DNA of 35,645 nucleotides from Gemmatimonadota bacterium (GCA_028874905.1 JAPPGZ010000035.1:1-35645), one strand, 5' to 3'; counted from the stretch's first letter, positions 24,960 through 33,108 are shown. The notes: generated by a model from the letters alone, not told the origin. Translations and numbers: made by a program.

Positions 24960-25206
24960 GGTGACCTCCAGCCAGGGGTCGGCGGCCCCCGCTCCGCCAC
25001 CGATCCTCGGCGGCGCGCAGAGCCTTGGATCCAGGAGACATTAGTACGGCTGCAGAGGCGGGCCGGGCAAGAGGAGCGCGGCGACGGGCGACTGTCGCCG
25101 GACCGCAAGGGAAAGCCGGAATGGCGAGATCGGCTTCACAGGGGATACGATGATGTCGTGACACCGAAGGGTGGCGCGGGGACAACTACAGAAGGGACGG
25201 CTGAAG
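24960..25206. promoter_or_regulatory. Divergent intergenic region with 13-bp palindrome
   Basis: About 250 bases separate the minus-strand HD-domain gene and the plus-strand epimerase-like gene. GGCGAC-T-GTCGCC (25087-25099) is a perfect palindrome near the middle and a possible operator for one or both genes. I see no strong -35/-10 pair. Confidence 0.3.
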
Positions 25207-26343
25207 ATGTGGAACCAGACACGACGTGACTTTGTGAGGAATTCAGTGCGGGCCGGTGGAGCACTGGGCGTGCTCGGTGCGTTCGGACCCCTGGCCTGCG
25301 CACCAGCGGAAGAAGGCGGGCCGGACTCGCCCGGGGCGCAGCGGATCCTCATCCTCGGAGGCACGCGCTTCATCGGCCCGTACCAGGTGAAGTACGCGCT
25401 CGACCGCGGCCACGAGGTCTCGATCTTCACCCGCGGCCGCACGCAGCCGCCCTTCTTCCACGACTACTTCGAGCGCGTGGAGCACCTCATCGGCGACCGC
25501 GACAATGACCTGAGCGCGCTTGCGGGCCGCGAGTGGGACGCCGTGATCGACAACTCGGCCTCGATCCCGCGCTGGGTGGCGATGACCACGGATCTGCTGC
25601 GCGGCCAGGTCGACCGCTACCTGTTCGTGTCCTCCATCTCGGCGTATGCCGACTTCGCCGCGGTGGGCATCGACGAGAGCTACCCGGTGGGGCAGCTCTC
25701 CGCCCCGGACGTCGAGGACATGCGCGAATACGGGCCGATGAAGGCCCGGTGCGAGGCGATCAACACCGAAGTGTTCGGCGAGGGCGCGATCAACGTGCGG
25801 CCGGGGCTGATCGTCGGCGCCGGCGACAACACGGATCGGTGGACCTACTGGCCGGTGCGGGTCGCCCGCGGCGGCGAGGTGATGGCGCCGAACTCATCCA
25901 CCGACCCGGTACAGAACATCGATGCGCGCGACCTGTCCGAGTGGATCGTGCGGCTGGTCGAGACGCCCGGCAACGCCGGCACCTACAATGCCACGGGCGA
26001 GGTGCAGCAGTTCGGCGCAATGCTTGAGGAAATCCGCGCCGCCCTCGGCTCGGACGCGACCTTCACGTGGGTGCCCACCGAGTTCATGGCCGAGCACGAG
26101 GTGCGCCCCTGGGGCCACATGACCAACTGGGTGCCGCCCGAGGGCGAGACCATCGGCATGAACCAGGTCTCGGTGGCGGCGGCCGTGGAAGCCGGGCTCA
26201 CATTCCGGCCCATCGGCGAAACGGCCCGCGAAACGGTCGAGTGGTGGCACACGCTGCCGGAGGAGCGCCGTGCGGATCCCCGGGCGGGCCTGCCGGCCGA
26301 CCTGGAGGCGGAGGTTCTGGCGGCGTGGGCGCAACTTGGCTGA
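25207..26343 (+). CDS. Tat-exported NAD-dependent epimerase/dehydratase-like protein
   Basis: The ATG at 25207 is preceded by AGAAGGGA at about 9 bases and followed by a twin-arginine motif, T-R-R-D-F-V, and a hydrophobic run ending near a Cys (L-A-C-A-P). Export by Tat, perhaps as a lipoprotein, is therefore likely. The mature part is an extended SDR: a nucleotide site L-I-L-G-G-T-R-F-I-G at about 45-54, a Ser-rich catalytic strand V-S-S-I-S-A-Y, and Y-G-P-M-K as the catalytic Tyr-x3-Lys. N-V-R-P-G-L-I-V-G-A-G-D-N-T-D-R and the N-I-D-A-R-D-L motif are typical of the NAD-dependent epimerase/CSP41-like group. Tat export fits folding around a cofactor in the cytoplasm. The substrate is unknown, probably a sugar or sugar nucleotide relative. 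The 378-residue length is normal for the family plus signal. Confidence 0.85.
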   Translation: MWNQTRRDFVRNSVRAGGALGVLGAFGPLACAPAEEGGPDSPGAQRILILGGTRFIGPYQVKYALDRGHEVSIFTRGRTQPPFFHDYFERVEHLIGDRDNDLSALAGREWDAVIDNSASIPRWVAMTTDLLRGQVDRYLFVSSISAYADFAAVGIDESYPVGQLSAPDVEDMREYGPMKARCEAINTEVFGEGAINVRPGLIVGAGDNTDRWTYWPVRVARGGEVMAPNSSTDPVQNIDARDLSEWIVRLVETPGNAGTYNATGEVQQFGAMLEEIRAALGSDATFTWVPTEFMAEHEVRPWGHMTNWVPPEGETIGMNQVSVAAAVEAGLTFRPIGETARETVEWWHTLPEERRADPRAGLPADLEAEVLAAWAQLG

Positions 26344-26426
26344 TGGCCCAGGCGGCCTCGCACGGACTGGTGCTGGTCTCGCGGGACGCGGTGTTCGATC
26401 AGTACGGCGTCAGCCGGGTTTGGTGA
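26343..26426 (+). pseudogene. C-terminal remnant of a PIN/VapC toxin
   Basis: Starting at ATG 26343, which overlaps the epimerase stop (TGATG), 27 codons read M-A-Q-A-A-S-H-G-L-V-L-V-S-R-D-A-V-F and end Q-Y-G-V-S-R-V-W. This is the characteristic end of VapC toxins: helix A-Q-A, strand G-L-x-L-V-T/S, R-D-x-x-F with the last catalytic Asp, and a final Y-G-V-x-x-x-W. The frame upstream runs through the epimerase gene and contains no PIN N-terminus. It is best read as the tail of a lost toxin gene whose remainder was deleted or replaced by the epimerase gene. Its end overlaps the stop of the convergent VWA gene. Confidence 0.62.
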
Positions 26427-28296
26427 GCTTCAACAGCCCGAGGTCGCGAGTGGCCTCCACGAGCCGGATGAACTCGCCCCGGTAGCCGCGCGGGTCGTCG
26501 CCCTTGCCCTTCTCGGCCTGCGTCACCACGTCGTCCAGCGTAAGATCGCCAGCGTGCTCCGAATCGCGCAGCAGCATGCCGAAGCCCGCCACCGCCGCCG
26601 CGAACCGGAAGTCCGTCGACGGCGACCGCGGCCGATCCGCTACTGCGCGCTCCAGCAGCTTGCTGCGGGTGCCGTCGGGATCCTTGTAGCGCACCTTCAC
26701 GTACATCAGTTCGTCGTCGAAGTCGCTCAGCGGCGGGTCGTCGGGCTGCGGCTGGTATCGCAGAGCATCCACATCGCCGCGGGGCACCTCGACGCCGGCG
26801 GGCACGACCTCGTAGAGCGCGGTGACCGTGTGCCCGGCCCCGAGTTCACCCGCATCCTTGGTGTCGTCGTTGAAGTCCTCGTCGGCAAGCAGGCGATTCT
26901 CGTAGCCGATCAGCCGATACCCGGCGGCCCGGGCCGGGTTGAACTCCACCTGGAGCTTCACGTCCCTGGCCAGGGTGAGCAGTGTTCCTCCCATCTCCTC
27001 CACCAGGACCTTGCGGGCCTCGAGCAGCCCGTCCACATAGTGGAAGTTGCCGTTCCCGTGGTCGGCGATCTGCTCCATCTTCGAGTCTTTCAGGTTGCCG
27101 GTGCCGAACCCGAGAACCGTGAGGAAGGTACCGCTCTCCCGCTCCTTTTCGATCAGGCGCACCATCTCGGCGTCGCTTGACGCGCCGACGTTGAAGTCGC
27201 CGTCCGTCGCGAGGATTACCCTGTTGTTCCCACCGTCGATGTAGTGCTTGCGCGCCACGTCGTACGCCAGCCTGAGCCCGGCCCCACCCGCCGTGCTACC
27301 GCCTGCCTGCAGATCGTCCAGCGCCGCCAGGATCTCGCCCTTCCGATCACCCGGGGTCGACGGCAGAACGAGTCCCGCCGCACCCGCATACACCACGATC
27401 GAGACCCGATCCTCGGGCCGCAGCTGGTCCACCAGCAGCCCGAACGCCTTCTTGAGCAGCGGCAACTTGTCCGGTGGCATCATCGAGCCGGAGACATCGA
27501 GCAGAAAAACGAGGTTGCCGGGCGGCAGGTCCTCGGTGTCGATCGACTCCGCGTGCAGTCCGATGCGGACCAGCCGGTGGTCGCGCTTCCAGGGAGCCTC
27601 CCACACCTCGGTAGTGACCGAGAAGGGATGATCGCCGTGCACGTCCCCCCAGACATAGGGGAAGTAGTTGATCATCTCCTCGATGCGCACCGCGTCGATC
27701 GGCGGCCGGTCGCCGGCCTGGATGAAGCGGCGGATGTTCGCGTAGGACGCGCGGTCCACGTCGATCGAGAAGGTGGACAGTGGGGACGCGCTGACGAGGC
27801 GGAAGTCGTTCTCGTCGATGCGCGCGTATGATTCCGTGTTGAAGTCCGGGACACGGGCGAACTGGACTACTGCCACCGACAGGTCGGTCCGCGTGCGCTC
27901 CAGCGCCTCGGCCCGCGGCTGTCCCGCCCTGATCCTGAGCTCGTCCAGCTGCACCGCTGCCGGCCTCAGCACGAGGTTCAGCACGGTCGTCTGGCCCGGT
28001 GCGACCGTGACCTGCATTCGCTCGGCCGCGTAGCCCACCATCTCGACCGTCACGGTTCGCTCGCCCGCCGGCACACCCTCCAGCAGGTAGCGTCCGGCGT
28101 CGTTTGTCAGGGCAAGGCGCCCCGTCCCCTCTACCGCCAACACCGCGCCCGAAAGCGGCTGCCCGGAGTTCGCTTCGGTGACCTGTCCAACGATGCTGCC
28201 GGTCTGCGCATGGGCGCTCGGCGGCGCGAGCCCCAGCGCGAGGGCGGCGAAAACTCCGGCCAGGGGTTTCCGAGCGGCGGCTGTGACGGATCGCAT
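26410..28296 (-). CDS. Secreted von Willebrand factor A protein (YfbK-like) with N-terminal carboxypeptidase-regulatory-like domain
   Basis: A 628-residue protein. The signal peptide is residues 1-30 (ending A-H-A). Residues 33-112 form a carboxypeptidase-regulatory-like beta-sandwich (G-S-I-V-G-Q-V-T, then G-R-Y-L-L-E-G-V-P-A-G). A YfbK-type N-terminal region follows (S-T-F-S-I-D-V-D-R-A-S-Y, then V-R-I-E-E-M-I-N-Y-F). The VWA domain has the MIDAS motif D267-V-S269-G-S271 and, later, A-T-D-G-D-F-N-V-G. The last 150 residues or so match the DUF3520 region that usually follows in YfbK proteins. VWA domains bind proteins through a metal ion. The role is probably in the periplasm or at the surface, in protein interaction, and is otherwise unknown. 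A TATTAA on the minus strand about 35 bases upstream could be a -10 element. Confidence 0.9.
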   Translation of the reverse strand: MRSVTAAARKPLAGVFAALALGLAPPSAHAQTGSIVGQVTEANSGQPLSGAVLAVEGTGRLALTNDAGRYLLEGVPAGERTVTVEMVGYAAERMQVTVAPGQTTVLNLVLRPAAVQLDELRIRAGQPRAEALERTRTDLSVAVVQFARVPDFNTESYARIDENDFRLVSASPLSTFSIDVDRASYANIRRFIQAGDRPPIDAVRIEEMINYFPYVWGDVHGDHPFSVTTEVWEAPWKRDHRLVRIGLHAESIDTEDLPPGNLVFLLDVSGSMMPPDKLPLLKKAFGLLVDQLRPEDRVSIVVYAGAAGLVLPSTPGDRKGEILAALDDLQAGGSTAGGAGLRLAYDVARKHYIDGGNNRVILATDGDFNVGASSDAEMVRLIEKERESGTFLTVLGFGTGNLKDSKMEQIADHGNGNFHYVDGLLEARKVLVEEMGGTLLTLARDVKLQVEFNPARAAGYRLIGYENRLLADEDFNDDTKDAGELGAGHTVTALYEVVPAGVEVPRGDVDALRYQPQPDDPPLSDFDDELMYVKVRYKDPDGTRSKLLERAVADRPRSPSTDFRFAAAVAGFGMLLRDSEHAGDLTLDDVVTQAEKGKGDDPRGYRGEFIRLVEATRDLGLLKLTKPG

Positions 28297-28356
28297 CGGT
28301 CGGTCCTCGTTGCTTGGGGATTGCTTAATAGGACACCGGAAACCGGGAAAGGTTGC

Positions 28357-29097
28357 TCAACCTCGCTTGCGCTTCTTGTACCCTGCGTGATCTGCCAGAT
28401 ACTTCGTGTGCCGCCTGATCACCTCGGCCGAGAGGTCGTCGAAATGCCGCTCGACCAACGCGGATGCCACGCCGGGATGAACCCTGGACAGGTCGCTGAT
28501 CACCCATCCGACCCCCGTCTGGATGAACCTCGCCCGCTCGGTGACCAGCATGCCGATCGTCTCTTCGATCAACGGGTGGTATTCGCCGTCCCGGACGACG
28601 GCCCGGAAGGGCACGATCGAGGACCGGCGCTGCCAGAGGTCGGGAGCCGTGCGCCACCCGGCAATCCGCTCCGCGACGACCTGGCCCCCGCGGACGATCA
28701 GGGGACCCAGGACGCGCACACTGAACCAGTCGGTGGTGGACCAGTCGAAGAAGACGCGGTCCGCGAAGAGTTCCTCGGCGGTGGTCAGCAACGTCGCCTC
28801 ATCCACGAGCCGGAGCAGGTGCTTCTGGATGTACAGCGTACCGGCGAACTTGTCTTCCGCGTGGCCCTCACGGATCAGCCGGTCGGCCAGGCGCAGTTGA
28901 TCGCCATCGGGCAGATTCTGCAGCTCGTGAGCGCTTCTCCATTCGTCCACGATCCGGGCGACGACCGGTGTTTTCACGCCCCGGTAGGAGATCACGTGCT
29001 TCAGGTAGTTCTCGAACCACGCCTTGGTGCGCGGGTCGGCAACACTGCGCAGGCGCTGCTGCAGGTCGCGGACCAGGCGCGCATGCCCGGGCTGCAT
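28357..29097 (-). CDS. DNA alkylation repair protein, AlkD-like (HEAT-repeat DNA glycosylase)
   Basis: The ATG at 29097 shares its A with the preceding TGA (TGATG junction), so translation is coupled. The 246-residue product is all-helical. It shows the AlkD pattern of repeated amphipathic helices, and L-F-A-D-R-V-F-F-D-W-S-T-T-D-W-F resembles the base-flipping/catalytic surface (Trp and Asp). Members remove N3- and N7-alkylated purines without base flipping. Segment order and length fit the family, but I have no exact alignment, so the catalytic Asp is not assigned with certainty. It is cytoplasmic, unlike the secreted products around it. Why it is coupled to a lipoprotein gene is unclear. 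Confidence 0.82.
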   Translation of the reverse strand: MQPGHARLVRDLQQRLRSVADPRTKAWFENYLKHVISYRGVKTPVVARIVDEWRSAHELQNLPDGDQLRLADRLIREGHAEDKFAGTLYIQKHLLRLVDEATLLTTAEELFADRVFFDWSTTDWFSVRVLGPLIVRGGQVVAERIAGWRTAPDLWQRRSSIVPFRAVVRDGEYHPLIEETIGMLVTERARFIQTGVGWVISDLSRVHPGVASALVERHFDDLSAEVIRRHTKYLADHAGYKKRKRG

Positions 29098-30341
29098 CAC
29101 CGTGCCGGCGTTGCGCCGCCCGTGTCGAAAAACCCGTAGTGCTCGAGCATGAAATCCCGGATGACCCGTGCGGCCTTCGTTGCGTATACGAACCGGTTGT
29201 CGGGCGTGTCGCGCACGCCGCGGTAATGATGCTCGATCTGAATGCCGCTGACCACTTCGGCGTCGTAGAAGGATCCGTATTCGCGGGTGTTGTATCCCCC
29301 GCGGAAATACGGGGCATCGCCGGGCCCGGGCGCGATGGGACTGGGCACGGACGGGATCTCCTCCTCCGCGAAGAGTCCCCCGAGAGACTTCGGTCCGCGC
29401 AGCAGGTGCGAGAAGGCGATCGGAGAGGTGCGGCCCAGGTCCCGGATGCTCGTCTCGGCGACCACCGCGAGCGAGTTGAGGGAGGCGTCGGGCCGGTTCA
29501 GCTCCTCCGAGGTCAGGAGGTATCCCAGTTCGAGGCGCTCGATGTCGTGGCCGTGACCATGGATGTCGAAGTACATGCCCTTGCCGTAGTCCGCGGCGAC
29601 GGCGGTCCGCGCGACCTTGATCCACTCGTGGAACTCCTCCCATGCCTGCTCGGCATAGGGGTTGTCCTGGGCCGCTTCGACGATTTCGCGGTTGGCGTCG
29701 AGCTTGCTGCGGTGCAGGTGGGAGTAGATGACGTGCGGAGCCTGGCCGGTCAGGTCGATCAGCGCCTGGCGCATGGCCACGGTCAGTTCGAGCGAGTTCG
29801 TGTCGTTGCGAACGACGCCGAAGGTCCGGTTGGGGATCTCGTTCGGCGTCATCCTGCCGCCGTGCGACGATGACAGGATCACGGGCAGGGTGCCCGGAAT
29901 GTACTCCACGTAATCCCTGCGCCCGTAGTAGCTCTGGCCGACTGTGTAGTGACTGATCCTGGCGGGGACGTAGACCTCGAGCTGGGCGGTGCCGCTCACT
30001 CCGCCGATCGTGGCAGTGACCGTGGCGATACCGCCGGCGACGGCCGAGGCGAACCCCGCTTCAGTGATGGTGGCGACCGCGGGCTTGTCGATCGACCAGC
30101 GGGCGGTGCCCGCGACGAAGAAGCCATCGGCGTCGCGCGCGGTCGCGGTGAAGCTCGCGCCGTCGCCCACACCGACCAGCAGCATCTCACCGGGATCGAT
30201 GTCGACCGTGGCGATTTCCCGCGTGGAGACTGCGGTCTCGCCTCCGCAACCGAGGATGTTCAAGGCGAGCAGTCCACCGGCTGCCAGCAGCGCGCCCGGC
30301 ACGAATCCGGCCTTCGTGCGATGCCTTGCCCCCGTCATCAC
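29097..30341 (-). CDS. Lipoprotein with Big_2 domain and N-formylglutamate amidohydrolase-like domain
   Basis: A GTG (30341) and an ATG (30338) lie side by side after GGAG; the ATG is equally plausible. The signal peptide ends in a lipobox, N-I-L-G-C (about residue 32). One Big_2-like Ig domain covers about residues 42-125 (G-D-G-A-S-F-T-A-T-A, then W-S-I-D-K-P-A-V-A-T-I). The catalytic part has S-S-S-H-G-G-R, a D-I-H-G-H-G-H-D metal-site-like segment and a late I-E-H-H-Y-R-G, matching the N-formylglutamate amidohydrolase fold, a zinc-dependent deformylase/peptidase group. A surface enzyme with this fold may release formyl- or acyl-amino acids, but activity on formylglutamate itself is uncertain. 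The 3' end is coupled to AlkD. Confidence 0.72.
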   Translation of the reverse strand: MMTGARHRTKAGFVPGALLAAGGLLALNILGCGGETAVSTREIATVDIDPGEMLLVGVGDGASFTATARDADGFFVAGTARWSIDKPAVATITEAGFASAVAGGIATVTATIGGVSGTAQLEVYVPARISHYTVGQSYYGRRDYVEYIPGTLPVILSSSHGGRMTPNEIPNRTFGVVRNDTNSLELTVAMRQALIDLTGQAPHVIYSHLHRSKLDANREIVEAAQDNPYAEQAWEEFHEWIKVARTAVAADYGKGMYFDIHGHGHDIERLELGYLLTSEELNRPDASLNSLAVVAETSIRDLGRTSPIAFSHLLRGPKSLGGLFAEEEIPSVPSPIAPGPGDAPYFRGGYNTREYGSFYDAEVVSGIQIEHHYRGVRDTPDNRFVYATKAARVIRDFMLEHYGFFDTGGATPAR

Positions 30342-30344
30342 ACG

Positions 30345-32270
30345 CTACTCCGGCAGGCCGAACGCGATCAGCGTTCCGCCCTCGGGTCCACCGGTCGCGA
30401 TCACCACGAGCTGGCGACCCTCTCTCGTGAGGAAGGTCATCGGGTTCGCGTAGCCGCGTGCCGGCAGCCGGCCCTCCCACAGCACCTTGCCGGCGGCTGC
30501 ATCGAACGCATACAGCACGTCCGACCCCCCGGTCAGGAACACGAGCCCGCTGGCCGTCGCAAAGGGGCCGGGCGGACCGACCACGCCCAGCCTCGCCGGC
30601 AGTGCCACCCCAGCCAGCGCCGGGTCGCTTCGTACCTCGGGCCGCTCGCCCACGGCCTCCTGCCAGAGGATCTCGCCGGCGTTCATGTCGATGGCGGTCA
30701 GCGTGCCCCACGGCGGGTTGGTGACAGGGACGTTGCCGATTCGCAGGGTGCGGGGTGCACCCCGGTCGATCGCGTAGTCGGCGACCGTGGTTTCGGGATC
30801 GGCCGGCCCGATCGCGAGCAGGCTCGGGTCTTCGGACGACTTGACGAAGAGGACGCCCGCGCCGGGATCGAAGGCTGCGCCGCCCCAGTTCCCGCCGCCG
30901 AGGATGCCCGGCATCGTGATCGTGCCCTCCAGCGACGGGGGTTCGAAGAGGGGGCCGAACCGGTAGCCCGCCGTCAGGGCCTCCGCCTGGCTGCGCAGCT
31001 CGGGGGTGAGGTCGATCAGATCGTCGGGTGTGAATCCCTGCCGGGCGAACGGAGGTGGACGGGTGGGGAAGGGCTGCGTGGCGGCGGCGACCTCGCCGGG
31101 CACGTCGCTCGCCGGCACTGGCCGCTCCTCGATGGGCCAGACGGGTTCTCCGGTGTCGCGTTCGAAGGTGTACACGAAGCCGGTCTTGCCGGCCACTGCC
31201 ACCGCGTCGACCGTCGCGCCGTCCCGGTCGATCGTCAGGAGGACCGGCGCGCCGGGAAGGTCGAAGTCCCACAGTCCGTGGTGCACCGTCTGGTAGTGCC
31301 ACGCCAGAGTGCCGCTCCGGGCGTCGAGCGCCACCAGCGCCTCCGCGTAGAGGTTGTCGCCCTTCCTGTGGCCGCCGTAGTAGTCGTTGGACGGCGTGCC
31401 GATCCCGGCGAAGAGAAGCCCCCGCTCCTCATCGACCACCATCGGCGCCCAGGCGTTGGTGTGGCCCGTGTAGTCCCAGCTTCCGTCCTCCCAAGTCTCG
31501 TTCCCCGGTTCGCCCGGCTGCGGAATCAGGTTGAAGGACCAGACGAGACTGCCGGTGTGGACATCGAACGCCTGGATGTTGCCGGGCGGATCGCGCGGGT
31601 AGACGAAGCCGTCCCAGACGCCGTTGCCGATGATCAGCAGGTCCTCGAAGACGACCGGGGGTGACGTCTGCGTGTAGTGAAGCCGGTTCGTGCGCCAAAG
31701 CAGATTCTCGGTGAGGTCGATCTCGCCCCGGTGCCCGAAGGACTCGACGGGCTCGCCGGTGGCTCCGTCCAGCGCGATCAGCCGCCAGCGCGTGTTGAGG
31801 AAGACGCGGCGTCCCTCCCGCCCGCTCCACACGCCAACGCCGCGGTGCACGAACCCCGTTCCGTTGGGCGGCTGGCCCCACTCGACCGTGCGGGGGTCGT
31901 AGTCCCAGATCGTCTCGCCGGTGCCGCCGTCCAAGGCGATCACACGGTTGTAGGGGGTTGTGAAGTAGAGCGTGTCGTTGAAGGCGACCGGAGTCGTCTC
32001 GAAGTTGCCGGGCCGCACCTGCTGGCCCCGAATCGGGGCGACCGGTCCCGGAATGGGCACTTCGCCCGTCTCCCACTGCCACGCGACCTCGAGGGTGCCG
32101 ACGTTCTCCTGGGTGATCCGGTCGAGTGGCGAGAACCTCGCGCCGCCGGCATCGCGCCCGTACGTGGGCCAGTCGCCGGCACCGTGGGAGGGCGGGTCGG
32201 GAGCGCAAATGCCGAGGACGAGGAGCGGGATCAGGCCGGAAAGGACCCGTAGCGGCTTCGTCTTCGACAT
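30345..32270 (-). CDS. PQQ-type eight-bladed quinoprotein dehydrogenase (glucose/alcohol dehydrogenase-like)
   Basis: The ATG at 32270 is followed by a signal peptide of about 30 residues; the stop is 3 bases before the next gene. The family opening, W-P-T-Y-G-R-D-A-G-G-A-R-F-S-P-L, is clear, and so are tryptophan-docking blades. Blade motifs repeat (A-L-D-G-G-T-G-E-T-I-W; A-L-D-G-A-T-G-E-P; A-L-D-A-R-S-G-T-L-A-W-H; A-I-D-M-N-A-G-E-I-L-W-Q; A-F-D-A-A-A-G-K-V-L-W-E). The segment H-H-G-L-W-D-F-D-L-P-G-A-P-V-L is typical of glucose dehydrogenase-like quinoproteins. No CxxCH heme motif and no vicinal Cys pair are present, so electrons must go to a separate acceptor. The membrane anchor of mGDH is missing, and the protein is probably periplasmic. 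No PQQ synthesis genes occur here. Confidence 0.9.
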   Translation of the reverse strand: MSKTKPLRVLSGLIPLLVLGICAPDPPSHGAGDWPTYGRDAGGARFSPLDRITQENVGTLEVAWQWETGEVPIPGPVAPIRGQQVRPGNFETTPVAFNDTLYFTTPYNRVIALDGGTGETIWDYDPRTVEWGQPPNGTGFVHRGVGVWSGREGRRVFLNTRWRLIALDGATGEPVESFGHRGEIDLTENLLWRTNRLHYTQTSPPVVFEDLLIIGNGVWDGFVYPRDPPGNIQAFDVHTGSLVWSFNLIPQPGEPGNETWEDGSWDYTGHTNAWAPMVVDEERGLLFAGIGTPSNDYYGGHRKGDNLYAEALVALDARSGTLAWHYQTVHHGLWDFDLPGAPVLLTIDRDGATVDAVAVAGKTGFVYTFERDTGEPVWPIEERPVPASDVPGEVAAATQPFPTRPPPFARQGFTPDDLIDLTPELRSQAEALTAGYRFGPLFEPPSLEGTITMPGILGGGNWGGAAFDPGAGVLFVKSSEDPSLLAIGPADPETTVADYAIDRGAPRTLRIGNVPVTNPPWGTLTAIDMNAGEILWQEAVGERPEVRSDPALAGVALPARLGVVGPPGPFATASGLVFLTGGSDVLYAFDAAAGKVLWEGRLPARGYANPMTFLTREGRQLVVIATGGPEGGTLIAFGLPE

Positions 32271-32372
32271 GGTTTGCGGCAATGCGTTCGTGTGTGTGCC
32301 TGCACCTGCACCAATAGTGTGCCCGAGCCGAGCCGGGGCAACCGTGCGGGTCAATCGGGCCGAGTGGCCGGG

Positions 32373-32436
32373 TTGGTGTTCCGCATATCAAGTGAGTATG
32401 ATTCACTGGATCATATTTTCATATGGAGTTGATCAT
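32373..32436 (+). promoter_or_regulatory. AT-rich promoter/operator of the AbrB-PIN module
   Basis: TTGGTG (32373-32378) and TATGAT (32397-32402) are spaced by 18 bases. The -10 lies inside AGTGAGT/ATTCACT (32391-32397 and 32401-32407, 6 of 7 pairs). It also lies inside ATGAT/ATCAT (32398-32402 and 32410-32414). GATCAT recurs at 32409-32414 and 32431-32436, the second copy running into the antitoxin ATG. The region is much richer in A/T than its flanks. Autoregulation by the antitoxin is inferred. Confidence 0.45.
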
Positions 32437-32671
32437 GCGAGTGTCGGAACGCGGCCAGATCACGATCCCCAAGCGCCTGAGGGACCGCTTCGGAATGAGG
32501 CACAACGTCGAAGTCGAGATCGTACCTGCCGACGGCGGGCTCCTCATCCGAAAGCGGAGCGCGTCGGAACATCCCGTCGAGCGTGTCTACGCGATCCTCG
32601 GGCGGGGGAAGCACGCCAACAAGCCTGCGCGCAGCACCGATGACTACCTCGAGGAGATTCGCGGCAGATGA
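32435..32671 (+). CDS. AbrB/MazE-type antitoxin of a VapBC-like module
   Basis: The start is placed at the ATG at 32435, 6 bases after GGAG (32425-32428); an ATG at 32423 would add four residues. The 78-residue product opens M-R-V-S-E-R-G-Q-I-T-I-P-K-R-L-R-D-R-F-G, the swapped-hairpin AbrB/SpoVT DNA-binding motif. The C-terminal part (H-P-V-E-R-V-Y-A-I-L-G, then D-D-Y-L-E-E-I-R-G) is the usual toxin-binding tail of VapB proteins that pair with PIN toxins. The stop overlaps the PIN start by 4 bases (ATGA). Confidence 0.9.
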   Translation: MRVSERGQITIPKRLRDRFGMRHNVEVEIVPADGGLLIRKRSASEHPVERVYAILGRGKHANKPARSTDDYLEEIRGR

Positions 32672-33108
32672 TCACCGCCGTGGACACCAGCGTTCTCCTG
32701 GATGTCTTTCTGCCCGACGAGGCCTTCGGCCCCCGTTCCGCGGAGTGGCTCCGCGGAGCCTATGACGCGGGCGCGATCGTGATCTGCGACATCGTGTACG
32801 CGGAACTCGCCCCCGCATTCCCCGACCGGGCCGCCCTGGACGATGCGCTTCGTCAGATCAACGCCACCCCGTCTTCAATCGACCCCTCGATTGCCTGGGA
32901 CGCTGGTCGACGTTGGCTCCAATACCGGCGAGCAGGGGGTCGACGGACGCGGATCATCACCGACTTCCTGATCGGCGCACACGCTATCGCCGCCGCCGAG
33001 CGATTTCTCACCCGTGACCGAGGCTTCTATCGGAGCCACTTCCCGGAACTCGCCGGGCGGATACCCACGGAAGGGACCCGCGCGGCTACCGAGCGCGCTC
33101 CCCTCTGA
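32668..33108 (+). CDS. PIN-domain toxin (VapC-like ribonuclease)
   Basis: A 146-residue protein. PIN residues are D6 (A-V-D-T-S-V-L-L-D-V), E46 (V-Y-A-E-L-A-P-A-F), D99 (I-I-T-D-F-L-I-G-A-H-A) and D117 (T-R-D-R-G-F-Y). The I-T-D-F-L-I-G-A-H-A segment is very characteristic of VapC proteins partnered with AbrB-type antitoxins. The ATG overlaps the antitoxin stop. The last 20 residues or so run past the usual PIN end (after G-F-Y-R-S-H-F-P-E-L) and overlap the convergent M28 peptidase gene by 23 bases. They may be a recent extension caused by loss of an earlier stop. Confidence 0.9.
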   Translation: MITAVDTSVLLDVFLPDEAFGPRSAEWLRGAYDAGAIVICDIVYAELAPAFPDRAALDDALRQINATPSSIDPSIAWDAGRRWLQYRRAGGRRTRIITDFLIGAHAIAAAERFLTRDRGFYRSHFPELAGRIPTEGTRAATERAPL

